The notes under the pieces were generated by a model, which saw only the letters and a list, made by a program, of their open reading frames with translations, was not told the origin of the DNA and searched no databases. From Gemmatimonadota bacterium (lineage in GTDB: Bacteria; Gemmatimonadota; Gemmatimonadetes; Palauibacterales; Palauibacteraceae), in contig JAJDUL010000051.1 of assembly GCA_022826685.1 (NCBI GenBank), positions 1 to 64,000 on the forward strand: a stretch of 64,000 nt of DNA. The letters run 5' to 3'. Positions 17,051 through 26,008 of the stretch are shown in pieces. Position 1 is the first letter of the stretch. Each line of letters starts with the position of its first letter. A program made the position numbers and the translations under genes.

Positions 17051-18843
17051 GGCGCCGGCGTCCGCGACGAACCGGAGCGGCGGTCCGAGCCGCCATGCTG
17101 GCGGGCGCCACGGCGGGCGCCCTCTGTCTTTCTCCTTCCCCGGCGGCCGCGCAGGAGCGCTCCTGGCACATCGAGAGCTTCCACGCCGACATCCGGGTGC
17201 TGGAGGACGGGTCCATCGAGGTGACCGAAACGATCCGGCCCCGCTTCGATGGAAGCTACAACGGAATCTACCGGACGATTCCGGTCGAGTACCGGATCAG
17301 CGGATTCCGCTACAGGCTGCGCCTTTCCGTGGAGGCCGTCACGGACGCGGACGGGAACCCCCTGCGCTACGAATCGAAGCGCGATGGAGACGACCTGAAC
17401 ACGAGGATCTGGGTGCCCGGCGCGGTCGATGCGGTCCGCACGATCCGACTCTCCTACGGCGTGACGCACGGGCTCCGCTTTTTCGAGGCGGATGAAGGAG
17501 AAGACGGCATCGTCGAGGCGTACGACGAACTCTACTGGAATGTGACGGGGACCGAATGGCCCGTCCCGATCGAGACGGCGAGCGCGACCGTGCGGCTCCC
17601 GCAGGCGGTCGGGGGCGTGCGCGCCCACGCCTTCACCGGGGGCTACGGCGCGACGGGCCGGGACGCGGTGGTCGATGTCGCGGGAACGCGTGTCGACGTG
17701 CGAACCGATCGGCCGCTCGGCTTCCGCGAGGGCCTGACCATCGGGGTCGGATGGAATGCCGGAGTCGTCCAGCGGCCCACGGCGATCGACCTCGCCGCCA
17801 TGTACCTGTTCGCGAACTGGCCGCTCTTCCTGCCCTTCTTCGCCTTCGCCTTCATGTACCGGCGCTGGAACGAGCGGGGTCGTGACCCGGAGATCGGGTC
17901 GATCGAGCCACGCTACGAGCCGCCCGGCGACCTCACACCCGCCGAGGTCGGCGTCATCGTCGACAACCGGGCGGACCTGCGCGACATCACGGCGACGCTG
18001 ATCGACCTCGCCGTCCGGGGGCACCTCACGATCGAGGAACGCGAGGAGCCGCACATCCCGGGGCTCGCGTCGGGAAAGGACTACGTCTTCGAGCGACGCG
18101 ACATCCCGGGCGACCACTTGGCTCCGCACGAAAGCGCACTGGTGCGGGCGGTCTTCGGCGGGCGCAGGACCCGCCGGCTCTCCGACCTCAAGGACCGCTT
18201 CTACAAGGATCTGCCGGAACTGAAGTCGACGTTGCTGGCGACGCTCATCGAGCACGGCGTGTACACGGAATCGCCGACCATCGTCGCCGGAAAATATGTC
18301 GGGCTGGGGTTCCTCGTCGGAATCGTGATCTTCTTCGGCGGGCTGCTCGCCCAGGCCGTGCTCCCCCTCGCGATGGGAGCCGTGCTCGGGGCGGCCATCG
18401 CCTCCGCGTTCGTCATCGTGATTTTCGGACTCTTCATGCCGGCGCGTACGAAGAAGGGCACGGAACTGCTGCGGCAGGTGAAGGGGTTCGAGGAGTTCCT
18501 CACGCGCGTCGAATCGGACCGCTACAAGCGGAAGATCACGGGTCCGGAGATGTTCGAGAGGTGTCTTCCGTACGCCATGGCGCTGGGCGTCGCGGCACAG
18601 TGGTCGCGGGCGTTCCGGGACCTGTATCGCGAACCCCCGGACTGGTATCATGGGCACGCTCTTTCGACGTTCAACGCTCACATCCTGGTTTCGAACCTGA
18701 ACAACATGTCCGCGGAGACGCACAGCGTGATGCAGTCCGCGCCGCGCAGCGCCCAGGGCTCGAGCTTCTCGGGCGGCGGGATCCCGGGGGGCGGCGGCTT
18801 CTCGGGCGGCGGCTTCGGCGGAGGTGGAGGAGGCGCATTCTGA
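17047..18843 (+). CDS. DUF2207 membrane protein
   Basis: A signal peptide leads into a periplasmic beta-rich DUF2207 domain beginning IESFHADIRVLEDGSI, with the ETIRPRF and YNGIYRTIPV family motifs. A first transmembrane stretch (LFANWPLFLPFFAFAFMY) lies near residue 255, and two more around residues 415-465. It ends in a glycine/serine/phenylalanine tail (repeats of GGGFSGGG), a common feature of DUF2207 proteins encoded beside LemA. The GTG 17047 start overlaps the lemA stop by four bases, so the two are probably made together. Function unknown; envelope stress or membrane quality control has been suggested only by context. Confidence 0.88.
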   Translation: MRRRRPRRTGAAVRAAMLAGATAGALCLSPSPAAAQERSWHIESFHADIRVLEDGSIEVTETIRPRFDGSYNGIYRTIPVEYRISGFRYRLRLSVEAVTDADGNPLRYESKRDGDDLNTRIWVPGAVDAVRTIRLSYGVTHGLRFFEADEGEDGIVEAYDELYWNVTGTEWPVPIETASATVRLPQAVGGVRAHAFTGGYGATGRDAVVDVAGTRVDVRTDRPLGFREGLTIGVGWNAGVVQRPTAIDLAAMYLFANWPLFLPFFAFAFMYRRWNERGRDPEIGSIEPRYEPPGDLTPAEVGVIVDNRADLRDITATLIDLAVRGHLTIEEREEPHIPGLASGKDYVFERRDIPGDHLAPHESALVRAVFGGRRTRRLSDLKDRFYKDLPELKSTLLATLIEHGVYTESPTIVAGKYVGLGFLVGIVIFFGGLLAQAVLPLAMGAVLGAAIASAFVIVIFGLFMPARTKKGTELLRQVKGFEEFLTRVESDRYKRKITGPEMFERCLPYAMALGVAAQWSRAFRDLYREPPDWYHGHALSTFNAHILVSNLNNMSAETHSVMQSAPRSAQGSSFSGGGIPGGGGFSGGGFGGGGGGAF

Positions 18844-18844
18844 C

Positions 18845-19327
18845 GTGGCTACCAGCATGAAGATCTCGGTCGGCGACCGCGCGGAACCGTTCACGCTGCC
18901 CTACGAAGCCGGAGGAACGATCGATTTGGGGGACCACCTCGGCCGCGACCGGATCGTGCTCCTCTTCTTCCCGCTCGCCTTTACCTCGGTCTGCACGGCG
19001 GAGATGTGCCGGCTCCGGGATGAGTGGAGCGCCTACGCGTCGCTCGACGCCGCCGTGTTCGCAATCTCCGTCGACAGCCCGTTCGTCACCTCCCGATTCA
19101 GGGCCGAGGAGAACATCCCCTTTCCCATCCTCTCCGACTTCAACCGCACGGTTTCGCGTGACTGGGGCGTGCTGTACGAGGAGTTTCACGGGTTTCGGGG
19201 CGTCTCCAAGCGGTCGGCCTTCGTGATCGGGACGGACGGCAAGGTGGCGTACGCCTGGGTGTCGGAGGACGCGGGCGTCGAACCGGACTATGAGGAACTC
19301 CTTCAAGCGGTTGCCGACGCACCCTGA
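18845..19327 (+). CDS. peroxiredoxin (AhpC/TSA family, BCP/AhpE-like)
   Basis: A thiol peroxidase that reduces hydroperoxides. The thioredoxin-fold core shows DRIVLLFFPLAFTSVCTAEMC near residues 38-60; the first Cys is the peroxidatic one in the TxxCTxE context, and a second Cys five residues on could resolve it. FPILSDFN, RDWGV and KRSAFVIGTDGKV follow in family order. GTG 18845 is preferred because GGAGG lies about 12 bases upstream; ATG 18857 is also possible, and GTG 18824 would overlap the DUF2207 tail. Confidence 0.88.
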   Translation: MATSMKISVGDRAEPFTLPYEAGGTIDLGDHLGRDRIVLLFFPLAFTSVCTAEMCRLRDEWSAYASLDAAVFAISVDSPFVTSRFRAEENIPFPILSDFNRTVSRDWGVLYEEFHGFRGVSKRSAFVIGTDGKVAYAWVSEDAGVEPDYEELLQAVADAP

Positions 19328-19362
19328 GGACTGAGACGAACAGCAGCCACGGAGACGATCCG

Positions 19363-19707
19363 ATGTCGATACCGCTCGCGCAGCAGCAGTGCATTCCCTG
19401 TCGAGGCGGAGTCCCACCCCTGGAGGGGGAGGCCCTCGACGCGCTTGCGGACGAACTCGGGGCCGACTGGCGGGTCGTGGATGGCCACCATCTCGAGAAG
19501 GAGTACCGCTTCCCGAACTTCGTGACGGCGCTCGACTTCGTGAATCGCGTGGGCGGGATGGCGGAGGAGCAGAACCATCACCCGGACCTGTTCCTCGCGT
19601 GGGGACGGGTCGTCGTCCGGATCTGGACGCACAAGATCGACGGGCTGACGGAGAGTGATTTCGTGTTCGCGGCGAAGGCGGAAACGCTGCACCGACCGCG
19701 GGCGTGA
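19363..19707 (+). CDS. phhB: pterin-4a-carbinolamine dehydratase
   Basis: Catalyses dehydration of 4a-hydroxytetrahydropterin, recycling the cofactor of aromatic amino-acid hydroxylases. The 114-residue length and the catalytic EEQNHHPDLF block (residues about 66-75), with FPNFVTALDFVNRVGGMAE before and VRIWTHKIDGLTESDFVFA after, match the family fully. ATG 19363 has GGAGA at about eight bases. No phenylalanine hydroxylase gene is nearby. The stop overlaps the next start (GTGA). Confidence 0.93.
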   Translation: MSIPLAQQQCIPCRGGVPPLEGEALDALADELGADWRVVDGHHLEKEYRFPNFVTALDFVNRVGGMAEEQNHHPDLFLAWGRVVVRIWTHKIDGLTESDFVFAAKAETLHRPRA

Positions 19708-20948
19708 AGCACACGACATCCCCGACGCCGACGGCCATCGAGGATCCCGGCGGCCGCGGACGACGGATCGGCGCCTACAGGGGCGACGAGCCCGGGCCGC
19801 TCGTCATCTGTATCGCCGCCCTGCACGGGAACGAGCCGGCGGGTATCGGGGCGCTGGAACGGGTACTGGGCGTTCTCTCGGCGAACCGGCTTCGGATGCG
19901 CGGGGACCTGGTGGGTCTCCTCGGCAATCTGCAGGCGCACAGGGCGGGCACGCGGTTCATCGATGAGGATCTCAACCGCGTGTGGCAGCACGACCGCGTG
20001 GACGCGTTGCTGGAGTCGCTCGGCTCCGGAGGATCGACGCGGGACGGAGACGGTGCGCCGATGGTGGGGAGCGCCGAGTTGGCGGAACAACGGGATCTGC
20101 TGGCGGCTTTCCAGTCGGAGCACCGGCGCGCGCGCGGGCCCATCCACGTACTCGACCTGCATACCACGTCATCGGAAAGCGCGCCCTTCACGACGCTCGG
20201 GGACACGCTCCAGAACCGGGCGCTCGCGCTCCGCCTTCCGGTCCCGGTGGTCCTGGGACTGGAAGAGCAGTTCGACGGGGCCATGCTTCACTACTTCGAC
20301 CGCATGGGCTGGGTGAACATCGGCATCGAGGCGGGGCAGCACGAAGCCGCGTCGTCCATCGACGCGCACGAGGAGGCCGTGTGGATCCTGCTCGAGGCCC
20401 TCGGACTGATCGACGAGGAAGACACCCCGGGGAGAGGAGACCGGAGGGCTCGTCTCGCCCGCCGCGCGGAGGGTCTGCCGCGCGTGCTGGATGTCCACTA
20501 TCGCCACGTGGTGTCGGAAGAGGACGAATTCCGGATGCACCCGGGGTTCAGAAACTTCGATGTCGTCGAGGCGGGGCGGGAACTCGGCGCGGATCGGAGC
20601 GGACCGGTGCGAACGGCGCTCGCGGGCCGCGTTTTCCTCCCGCTTTACCAGCGACAGGGAGACGACGGGTTCTTCATCGTCCGGCAGCGCGCTCGCGTTT
20701 GGCTGACGGTGTCCTGGATTCTGCGGACGGTCGGCGCGGATCGCGTCGCCACCTGGCTTCCGGGAGTACGGCCGCATCCCGCACGGAGCGACGCCGTCGT
20801 CCTGGCGCGGTGGGCCCGCACCCGATGGGTGACCGGGCTCCTCCATCTCCTCGGGTTCACCGCCCGGGGCGAGAGCGGCGGGGCGGTGATGGTGCGACGC
20901 CCGGAAGGGCCTGCCCGCCAGCCGGAGTCTGCGTCCGCGGGCGGTTAG
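19704..20948 (+). CDS. succinylglutamate desuccinylase/aspartoacylase family protein
   Basis: An M14-like zinc hydrolase of amide bonds. The zinc-binding ALHGNEPAG motif lies near residues 35-43, a second metal/substrate region at DEDLNRVW, and VLDLHTTSS near residue 150 supplies the third zinc ligand. A later NIGIEAGQHE segment carries the catalytic Glu expected in AstE/ASPA-like enzymes. A C-terminal extension of about 130 residues follows, with a beta-barrel-like segment and a basic tail beyond the usual family end. GTG 19704 overlaps phhB by four bases. Substrate not deducible. Confidence 0.82.
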   Translation: MKHTTSPTPTAIEDPGGRGRRIGAYRGDEPGPLVICIAALHGNEPAGIGALERVLGVLSANRLRMRGDLVGLLGNLQAHRAGTRFIDEDLNRVWQHDRVDALLESLGSGGSTRDGDGAPMVGSAELAEQRDLLAAFQSEHRRARGPIHVLDLHTTSSESAPFTTLGDTLQNRALALRLPVPVVLGLEEQFDGAMLHYFDRMGWVNIGIEAGQHEAASSIDAHEEAVWILLEALGLIDEEDTPGRGDRRARLARRAEGLPRVLDVHYRHVVSEEDEFRMHPGFRNFDVVEAGRELGADRSGPVRTALAGRVFLPLYQRQGDDGFFIVRQRARVWLTVSWILRTVGADRVATWLPGVRPHPARSDAVVLARWARTRWVTGLLHLLGFTARGESGGAVMVRRPEGPARQPESASAGG

Positions 20949-20954
20949 CGACCC

Positions 20955-23900
20955 GTGGCTCGTCGCCGGCCCCGGTTCGGAACCCGCGCCGCCGCGGTCG
21001 GGCTCGCGGGCGCCGCCGCGTGGGTGGGCGCGTGCGGAACAGAGGTCACGCCGCCGGAGCCCCGAGAAAACCGCAGTCCGGCGGTAGTGGACGCCCTTCC
21101 CGACCTCGACGTGCGGCTCGGGCATCCGGCCGCCATCGACGCCGCCGCGTGGTTCCGCGATCCGGACGGCGATGCGCTGACGTTCGCCGCGCGGTCCCTC
21201 GACGCCGGCGTGGCCCGCGCGACGGCCGCCGGGAGTCGAGTGACGGTGGAAGGGGTCGGACCGGGGTCCGCGACGGTGGAGGTGACGGCTCGCGATGGCG
21301 GCGGCCTCTCGGCGGCGCAGCGATTCGAGGCGACGGTCGGAGCGGGCGTCGCGCTCTCCTTCGGCGTCGCGCAGGCGCGGGAGGGCGGCACCGCGCGGGT
21401 CGAAGTCGTGCTCGACGAGGCTGCAAGAGCGCCGCTGACCGTGCGCTATTCGCTGGGCGTCGATGATGCTCGGCTGACGGATGACGCGGATTCGGCGGAC
21501 GTGCTGGATGCGGGCGAGGGCGAGGTCCAAATCCCCGCGGGAGCGACCGGGGCCGTCATCGAGATCCGGATCACCGACGACGATGAGATCGAGCCGGCCC
21601 GGGAAGTCCTCACCCTTGCACTCGACCGACCCGCGACCGGGAGCGGCTTCGTGCTCGCCCCTCCTTCGAGCGCCGCGGTGGTCATCCGGGAGGGAGTGTG
21701 CGACCGGACGGCCGCCGTGCGCGACGCCATCGTGCGCGCGCTCCGGGCCGACGACTGCACCGCGCCCGACGGCCAGGCGCTGGCCGAACTCCGCACTCTG
21801 AGGATCAGGCCGCGCGAGCCGGGCCTCGAGGCCGGAACCGGAACGGTCCTCGGCGCACTGCGCCCGGCGGACCTGAGCGCTCTCTCCGGCCTGGAATGGC
21901 TCTCGCTCCAGGACTACCGGCTGGGAGCCCTTCCCTCCGGGGCGTTCTCCGATCTCTCCAGTCTGGAAGTGCTCAATCTCGCGGGAAACCTCATCGCCGA
22001 CCTGCCGCCGGGCGTGTTCGCGGGCCTCCGCAGGCTCGAATGGCTCTCCCTGGTCGACAATCGCCTGCAGGCGCTTCCGGCGGGCATATTCGGCGATCTC
22101 GCCGGCCTGTGGGAACTCTTTCTGCAGGACAACGAACTGCGCGCGCTACCCCCAGGCGCGCTCACAGGCCTGCGGAGCCTGGAACGGCTGACCCTGGGCG
22201 GGAACGAGACCGCCTTCGCCTTCCCCGTGCGACTCGCCCGAACGGACCATGAGGACCCGACGGCTCCGGGCCCCGCCACGATCGAGGCCCGGATACTGGA
22301 GGGCGCACCCTTCGATGTCCGGCTCCCGCTCCTCGCCCATGGGGGGACGCTCTCGGCCGACTCGGTCCTGGTGCGCGCCGGCACCACGGCGAGCGCCGCC
22401 GTGACGCTCACTCCCGGCAACGCCGCCGATTCCCCGGTCTCCGTCACCATCGGAACGGAAGAGGCGCTTACCGAAGCCTGCGCCGATCGTTGCGACGGTT
22501 TCGATCTCGTCGCGGGGGATCCGCTCGTCGTGTCCAACCCCGCGTCGGTCACGATGTCCGTGCCCCACGCGTATCTCACGCAGGCCGCCCAGGACCGGGA
22601 GGGCGGCGTGCCGCTGGTCGCGAACCGTCGCGCCCTCCTTCGCGTCTTCGCAACGGCCGATGAAGTCAACGGCTTCCTGCCGGGAGCCACGGCGACGTTC
22701 TTCCGCGACGGAGTGGAGACGTATCGGACCGAACTCGACCCTCCCGGGGGAGGGATCCCGCTCGCAGTCGACGAGAGCCGGCTCGAGAGGTCCTTCAACG
22801 CCGTCATACCGGGCCGCGTGCTACAGCCGGGCGTGAGCATGGTCGTGGAACTCGATCCGGACGGCGCGCTTCCCCTGACCTCCTCGAGCCGTTCCCGGTT
22901 CCCGGCCCAGGGCCGGCACGATCTCGACGTTCAGCAGATGCCCCCGCTGCGCGTGACGCTCGTTCCCGTGCAGTACCATTCGGAGGAGAACCGGGACGTG
23001 AATCCGCGCGTCGCTGCGTTCGCGAGCGAACTCGCGGCGGCGGCCATGGAGGGGGGCTCGGCCGTCGCCCGGAGCGTGCTGCGATACGCCCGCACGGTGC
23101 TGCCGGTCGGCGACCTGCAGGTGGCGCTCCGCGAACCCTACCATACGTGGGCGGACACCTCGGAGGCGGGGATCGCCGGCCTCATCGGCGAGATCGAACT
23201 GCTCCGGATGATGGAGGCGGAGGATCCCCGGGAGCACTACAACGGGATCTTCGGAGTCCCGAAACCGCTCTCGCGGCACCCCGACGCGTACTGGACCGAC
23301 GGGCTCGGGATGCTGGGCGGGCGAAGCTCTCTCACGGGTTCGCACGGTGCGGACGGCCTGCTGCAGAGGACGGGTCGCCTCCGCCTCGTGTTCGCGCACG
23401 AGCTGGGGCACAACCTGGGGCGCCCGCACACCCCCTGTGACGCGCCCGTCACCGACCCCGGGACGGTGGATCCCGACTATCCGTGGCCCGACGGTCATAT
23501 CGGGGTGTGGGGACACGATTTCGGGGACGACGAAAGTGGCGGTGACGGGTCGAGCTTCGGGCACCTGTTCAGTCCGGAGGGCTACCACGACCTGATGTCC
23601 TACTGTTATCCGCAGTGGATCAGCGACTACAGCTTCACGAGGATGCTGGAGTTCCGCCTCGAGGACGCCGGCCGTGGCGGGATATCGGCAGCGGATCGCG
23701 CGGCGGATCGGGGAAGCTCGCGGGGCGAGATGCTCCTGCTCTGGGGTGGCGTGAACGCCGGCGAACTGCGTCTGGAACCCGCCTTCGTGTACCCGACGAC
23801 CACACGTCTTCCCTCGTCGGCGGGTCCGTACCGCCTGTCCGGCCACGACGCGGCGGGACGCATCCTGTTCTCGCTAAGCTTCGCACCGACGTCGGTCGCT

Positions 23901-24179
23901 CACGGGATCGGCGACGAGAACCGCGCGTTCGCCTTCGCAATCCCGTTCGACCCCGCCTGGACCGAGACGCTGGACCACATGACGCTGCTAGGCCCCGAAG
24001 GCGCCACGACCGTGGATCGCTCCCGCGGTGGACACGCGAGGCTGATCATCGACCGCAACGCGGGCCGCATCCGCGGCATCATCCGCCACTGGCCCGGCCG
24101 GCTTCCACCGGCCCTGGCGCCGGATCGCGCGGTACTGGACGTTGGCCACGGACTGCCTCGCCTCGGGACCTCTCGCTGA
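20955..24179 (+). CDS. large lipoprotein: Calx-beta, leucine-rich repeats and metzincin-type protease domain
   Basis: The 1074-residue protein has a lipoprotein signal (RRR start, lipobox VGAC, Cys 27). A cadherin/Ig-like region is at about 40-120. A Calx-beta-like region is at about 130-240 (VSFGVAQAREGGT-type start, ITDDDEIEPAREVLTLAL). About four and a half 24-residue leucine-rich repeats lie at about 305-425 (LPSGAFSDLSSLEVLNLAGN style). A metallopeptidase domain follows, with HELGHNLGRPH near residue 815 (HExxHxxGxxH zinc motif) and a Met-turn DLMSYC near residue 880. Family ligands are intact, so it should be an active zinc protease tethered to the envelope. GTG start, six bases after the previous stop. 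Confidence 0.82.
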   Translation: MARRRPRFGTRAAAVGLAGAAAWVGACGTEVTPPEPRENRSPAVVDALPDLDVRLGHPAAIDAAAWFRDPDGDALTFAARSLDAGVARATAAGSRVTVEGVGPGSATVEVTARDGGGLSAAQRFEATVGAGVALSFGVAQAREGGTARVEVVLDEAARAPLTVRYSLGVDDARLTDDADSADVLDAGEGEVQIPAGATGAVIEIRITDDDEIEPAREVLTLALDRPATGSGFVLAPPSSAAVVIREGVCDRTAAVRDAIVRALRADDCTAPDGQALAELRTLRIRPREPGLEAGTGTVLGALRPADLSALSGLEWLSLQDYRLGALPSGAFSDLSSLEVLNLAGNLIADLPPGVFAGLRRLEWLSLVDNRLQALPAGIFGDLAGLWELFLQDNELRALPPGALTGLRSLERLTLGGNETAFAFPVRLARTDHEDPTAPGPATIEARILEGAPFDVRLPLLAHGGTLSADSVLVRAGTTASAAVTLTPGNAADSPVSVTIGTEEALTEACADRCDGFDLVAGDPLVVSNPASVTMSVPHAYLTQAAQDREGGVPLVANRRALLRVFATADEVNGFLPGATATFFRDGVETYRTELDPPGGGIPLAVDESRLERSFNAVIPGRVLQPGVSMVVELDPDGALPLTSSSRSRFPAQGRHDLDVQQMPPLRVTLVPVQYHSEENRDVNPRVAAFASELAAAAMEGGSAVARSVLRYARTVLPVGDLQVALREPYHTWADTSEAGIAGLIGEIELLRMMEAEDPREHYNGIFGVPKPLSRHPDAYWTDGLGMLGGRSSLTGSHGADGLLQRTGRLRLVFAHELGHNLGRPHTPCDAPVTDPGTVDPDYPWPDGHIGVWGHDFGDDESGGDGSSFGHLFSPEGYHDLMSYCYPQWISDYSFTRMLEFRLEDAGRGGISAADRAADRGSSRGEMLLLWGGVNAGELRLEPAFVYPTTTRLPSSAGPYRLSGHDAAGRILFSLSFAPTSVAHGIGDENRAFAFAIPFDPAWTETLDHMTLLGPEGATTVDRSRGGHARLIIDRNAGRIRGIIRHWPGRLPPALAPDRAVLDVGHGLPRLGTSR

Positions 24180-24228
24180 ACTGAGCGTATCGACGCCGAC
24201 TCGAGCTGTCGAAGGCGCGACGGTGGCG

Positions 24229-24654
24229 TCAGCGCGTCACGGTGACCCGGATCGAGTCCACGGCTGCCCCCGCCGTCGCCGTCAGGGTCGTCGTCCCGAC
24301 CCCAACGGCCTGCACCTCGTGCGCGAGGCCTTCGGGGTGCGCCCATGACGACGCGAACGCGACGCTCTCGGACGCCGAGTGCCATGTCACCTCGGGTGAC
24401 AACACTCCCCCGTCGGGGTCCCGCACGGTCACAGCGAGACGAGCCGCGCCACCCACGACGAGGTTGACGGACGCCGGCTCCACGGTCACCGACGCGGGGT
24501 CCGATCCCGGTTCGTTTGGGTTCGCGATGCCCGAACCGTCGCCATCGCCGCACGCAGCCATGGCGAACGCCAAGGCAAAAACCACCGACAGCCGGCTTCG
24601 GCCGCGCCGGGCGCCGGCTCGCCGGACATCAACATGGAATGGAATCTCGTTCAT
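24229..24654 (-). CDS. Big_2 Ig-like domain lipoprotein
   Basis: A small protein of about 141 residues. Its N-terminus has an unusually long arginine-rich n-region, then VVFALAFAMAACG, with lipobox MAAC. One bacterial Ig-like (Big_2) domain follows: VTVEPASVNLVVGGAARLAVTV, then VTWHSASESVA and VGTTTLTATAGAAVDSIRVTV. This fold mediates adhesion or spacing. ATG 24654 is preferred (AGAGG 12 bases upstream); GTG 24663 is possible. It faces the metzincin gene, 49 bases apart stop to stop. No other domain is present, so it may be a truncated relative of larger Big_2 proteins. Confidence 0.7.
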   Translation of the reverse strand: MNEIPFHVDVRRAGARRGRSRLSVVFALAFAMAACGDGDGSGIANPNEPGSDPASVTVEPASVNLVVGGAARLAVTVRDPDGGVLSPEVTWHSASESVAFASSWAHPEGLAHEVQAVGVGTTTLTATAGAAVDSIRVTVTR

Positions 24655-24784
24655 CTTCAGCACGCACCTCTACCGCACACGTGTCGGACGTTGCACCTGC
24701 GAACGCAACCGCGTACACCCGCCCCATCCGACTGATCCCCGATGGCCCCGACGACGGCTGGACCCCCGGCTGGCTGCGGCTCGG

Positions 24785-26002
24785 TTAGCTGACCGTCGCG
24801 AGGACGCGTCGGAGAGCCTCCACGTCGGATGCGTCGTTGTAGACGTTGGGCGAGACGCGCAGGGCATCTCCACGCAGCGAGGCGTAGACGCGGGCCTCCG
24901 CGAGGCGGGCATCCATTTCGGCGAGGTCGCAGCCCGCGGGGAGGCGGACGCCGAGGATGTTTCCGGTGCGCCATTCGTCGTCCTCGATCGCCCAGCCGCG
25001 GACGCGCAGTTCGTCCGCCAGCCCGGCGAGGAGGCCACGGCAGTACTCGAGGATGTTCGCCGGGCTCCATGCGAGGATGAGGTCCAGCGCTTCGATCAAC
25101 ATGGGGATGAGGATGAAGTTGGATGTCTGGCCAACGTCGTATCGGGCGGCCCCTTCCCTGTATTCGTCGGTGTAGTCGACGAGCCCCTGAAAGTCCTCGG
25201 AACCGCGGCGGGAGATCCACGTTTCCTCAAGCGGCGCGCCGTCGTCGAAGCGGGCACCGTAGTAACCGAACGCGGTCGAATAGGGCCCGAGGAGCCACTT
25301 GTACCCGACAGTGATCAACGCGTCCGGACGAATGTGTTCGACGTCGAACGGTACGGCGCCGATGGACTGTGAGCCGTCTATGACGAGCGCGGCGCCGACT
25401 TCGCGCGCCCGCACCCCCACCGCCTCGAGATCGATCCGGGTGCCGTCCGTCCAGTGGCAGTGAGGCAGCGCCACGACGGCGGTGTCCGGCCCGATCGCTT
25501 CCAGCAGCCGTTCGTTCCAGAGCGCGGCGGACGGGGGCGGGCCGGGGCGGTCGACGGTTCGAACGTCGCATCCGTGCGCCGCCGCCTGGCGCCGCCAGGC
25601 GTAGACGTTGCTCGGGAACTGCTCGCCGAGGACGACGACGTTCTGCCCCGGTTCGAGCGGGAGATTCCGGGCCGCGACCTCGATGCCGTAGGACGCGGAG
25701 GGTGCGAGCGCGATCCGCTCGGGCGGAGCGTTGACGAGGCGCCCGAATCGCTCCCGGGCACGACCGCAGTCCGTGAAGAACTCCTCGCTGGGGAAGGGCG
25801 TGGGCGAGCACTTGCGGCGGATTCCCTCCATCCCGGCCTCCGCGACCGAGCGCGGGAGGGGTCCGAGATAGGCGCAGTTGAGGAAGTGTGCGCCCTCTTC
25901 GAGTTGAAAGAGACGCCTCTGGCACGCAAGCGTGGACTCGACCGCGATGCTCACCCGGCTGTGCGGCTCATTGGCCTCCCGTTCGGCGTCGCGGCCGTTC
26001 AA
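24785..26002 (-). CDS. aminotransferase class V-fold PLP-dependent enzyme
   Basis: A fold-type I PLP enzyme like cysteine desulfurases, isopenicillin-N epimerases and kynureninases. Seen are HFLNCAYLGPLP near residue 40, the cofactor-binding PSASYGIEVAA, ALPHCHWTDGTRID, the PLP Asp in VIDGSQSIGAVPFDV, and the Schiff-base lysine in VGYKWLLGPYSTAF. The frame opens with TTG 26002, six bases after menE; GTG 25954 is an alternative start. It is the last gene of the men run and seems co-transcribed. It lacks a cysteine-desulfurase active-site Cys loop, so its reaction is unknown. Confidence 0.82.
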   Translation of the reverse strand: MNGRDAEREANEPHSRVSIAVESTLACQRRLFQLEEGAHFLNCAYLGPLPRSVAEAGMEGIRRKCSPTPFPSEEFFTDCGRARERFGRLVNAPPERIALAPSASYGIEVAARNLPLEPGQNVVVLGEQFPSNVYAWRRQAAAHGCDVRTVDRPGPPPSAALWNERLLEAIGPDTAVVALPHCHWTDGTRIDLEAVGVRAREVGAALVIDGSQSIGAVPFDVEHIRPDALITVGYKWLLGPYSTAFGYYGARFDDGAPLEETWISRRGSEDFQGLVDYTDEYREGAARYDVGQTSNFILIPMLIEALDLILAWSPANILEYCRGLLAGLADELRVRGWAIEDDEWRTGNILGVRLPAGCDLAEMDARLAEARVYASLRGDALRVSPNVYNDASDVEALRRVLATVS

Positions 26003-26008
26003 GCTTCG

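Noticed and set aside
18770-18843. GGC/GGA-rich repeat as a regulatory or recombination element
   Set aside because: It encodes the Gly-rich tail of the DUF2207 protein, which is a normal feature of the family.
24180-24228. Terminator between the convergent metzincin and Big_2 genes
   Set aside because: GACGCC and GGCGTC pair only over a loop of about 28 bases, and there is no T-tract.
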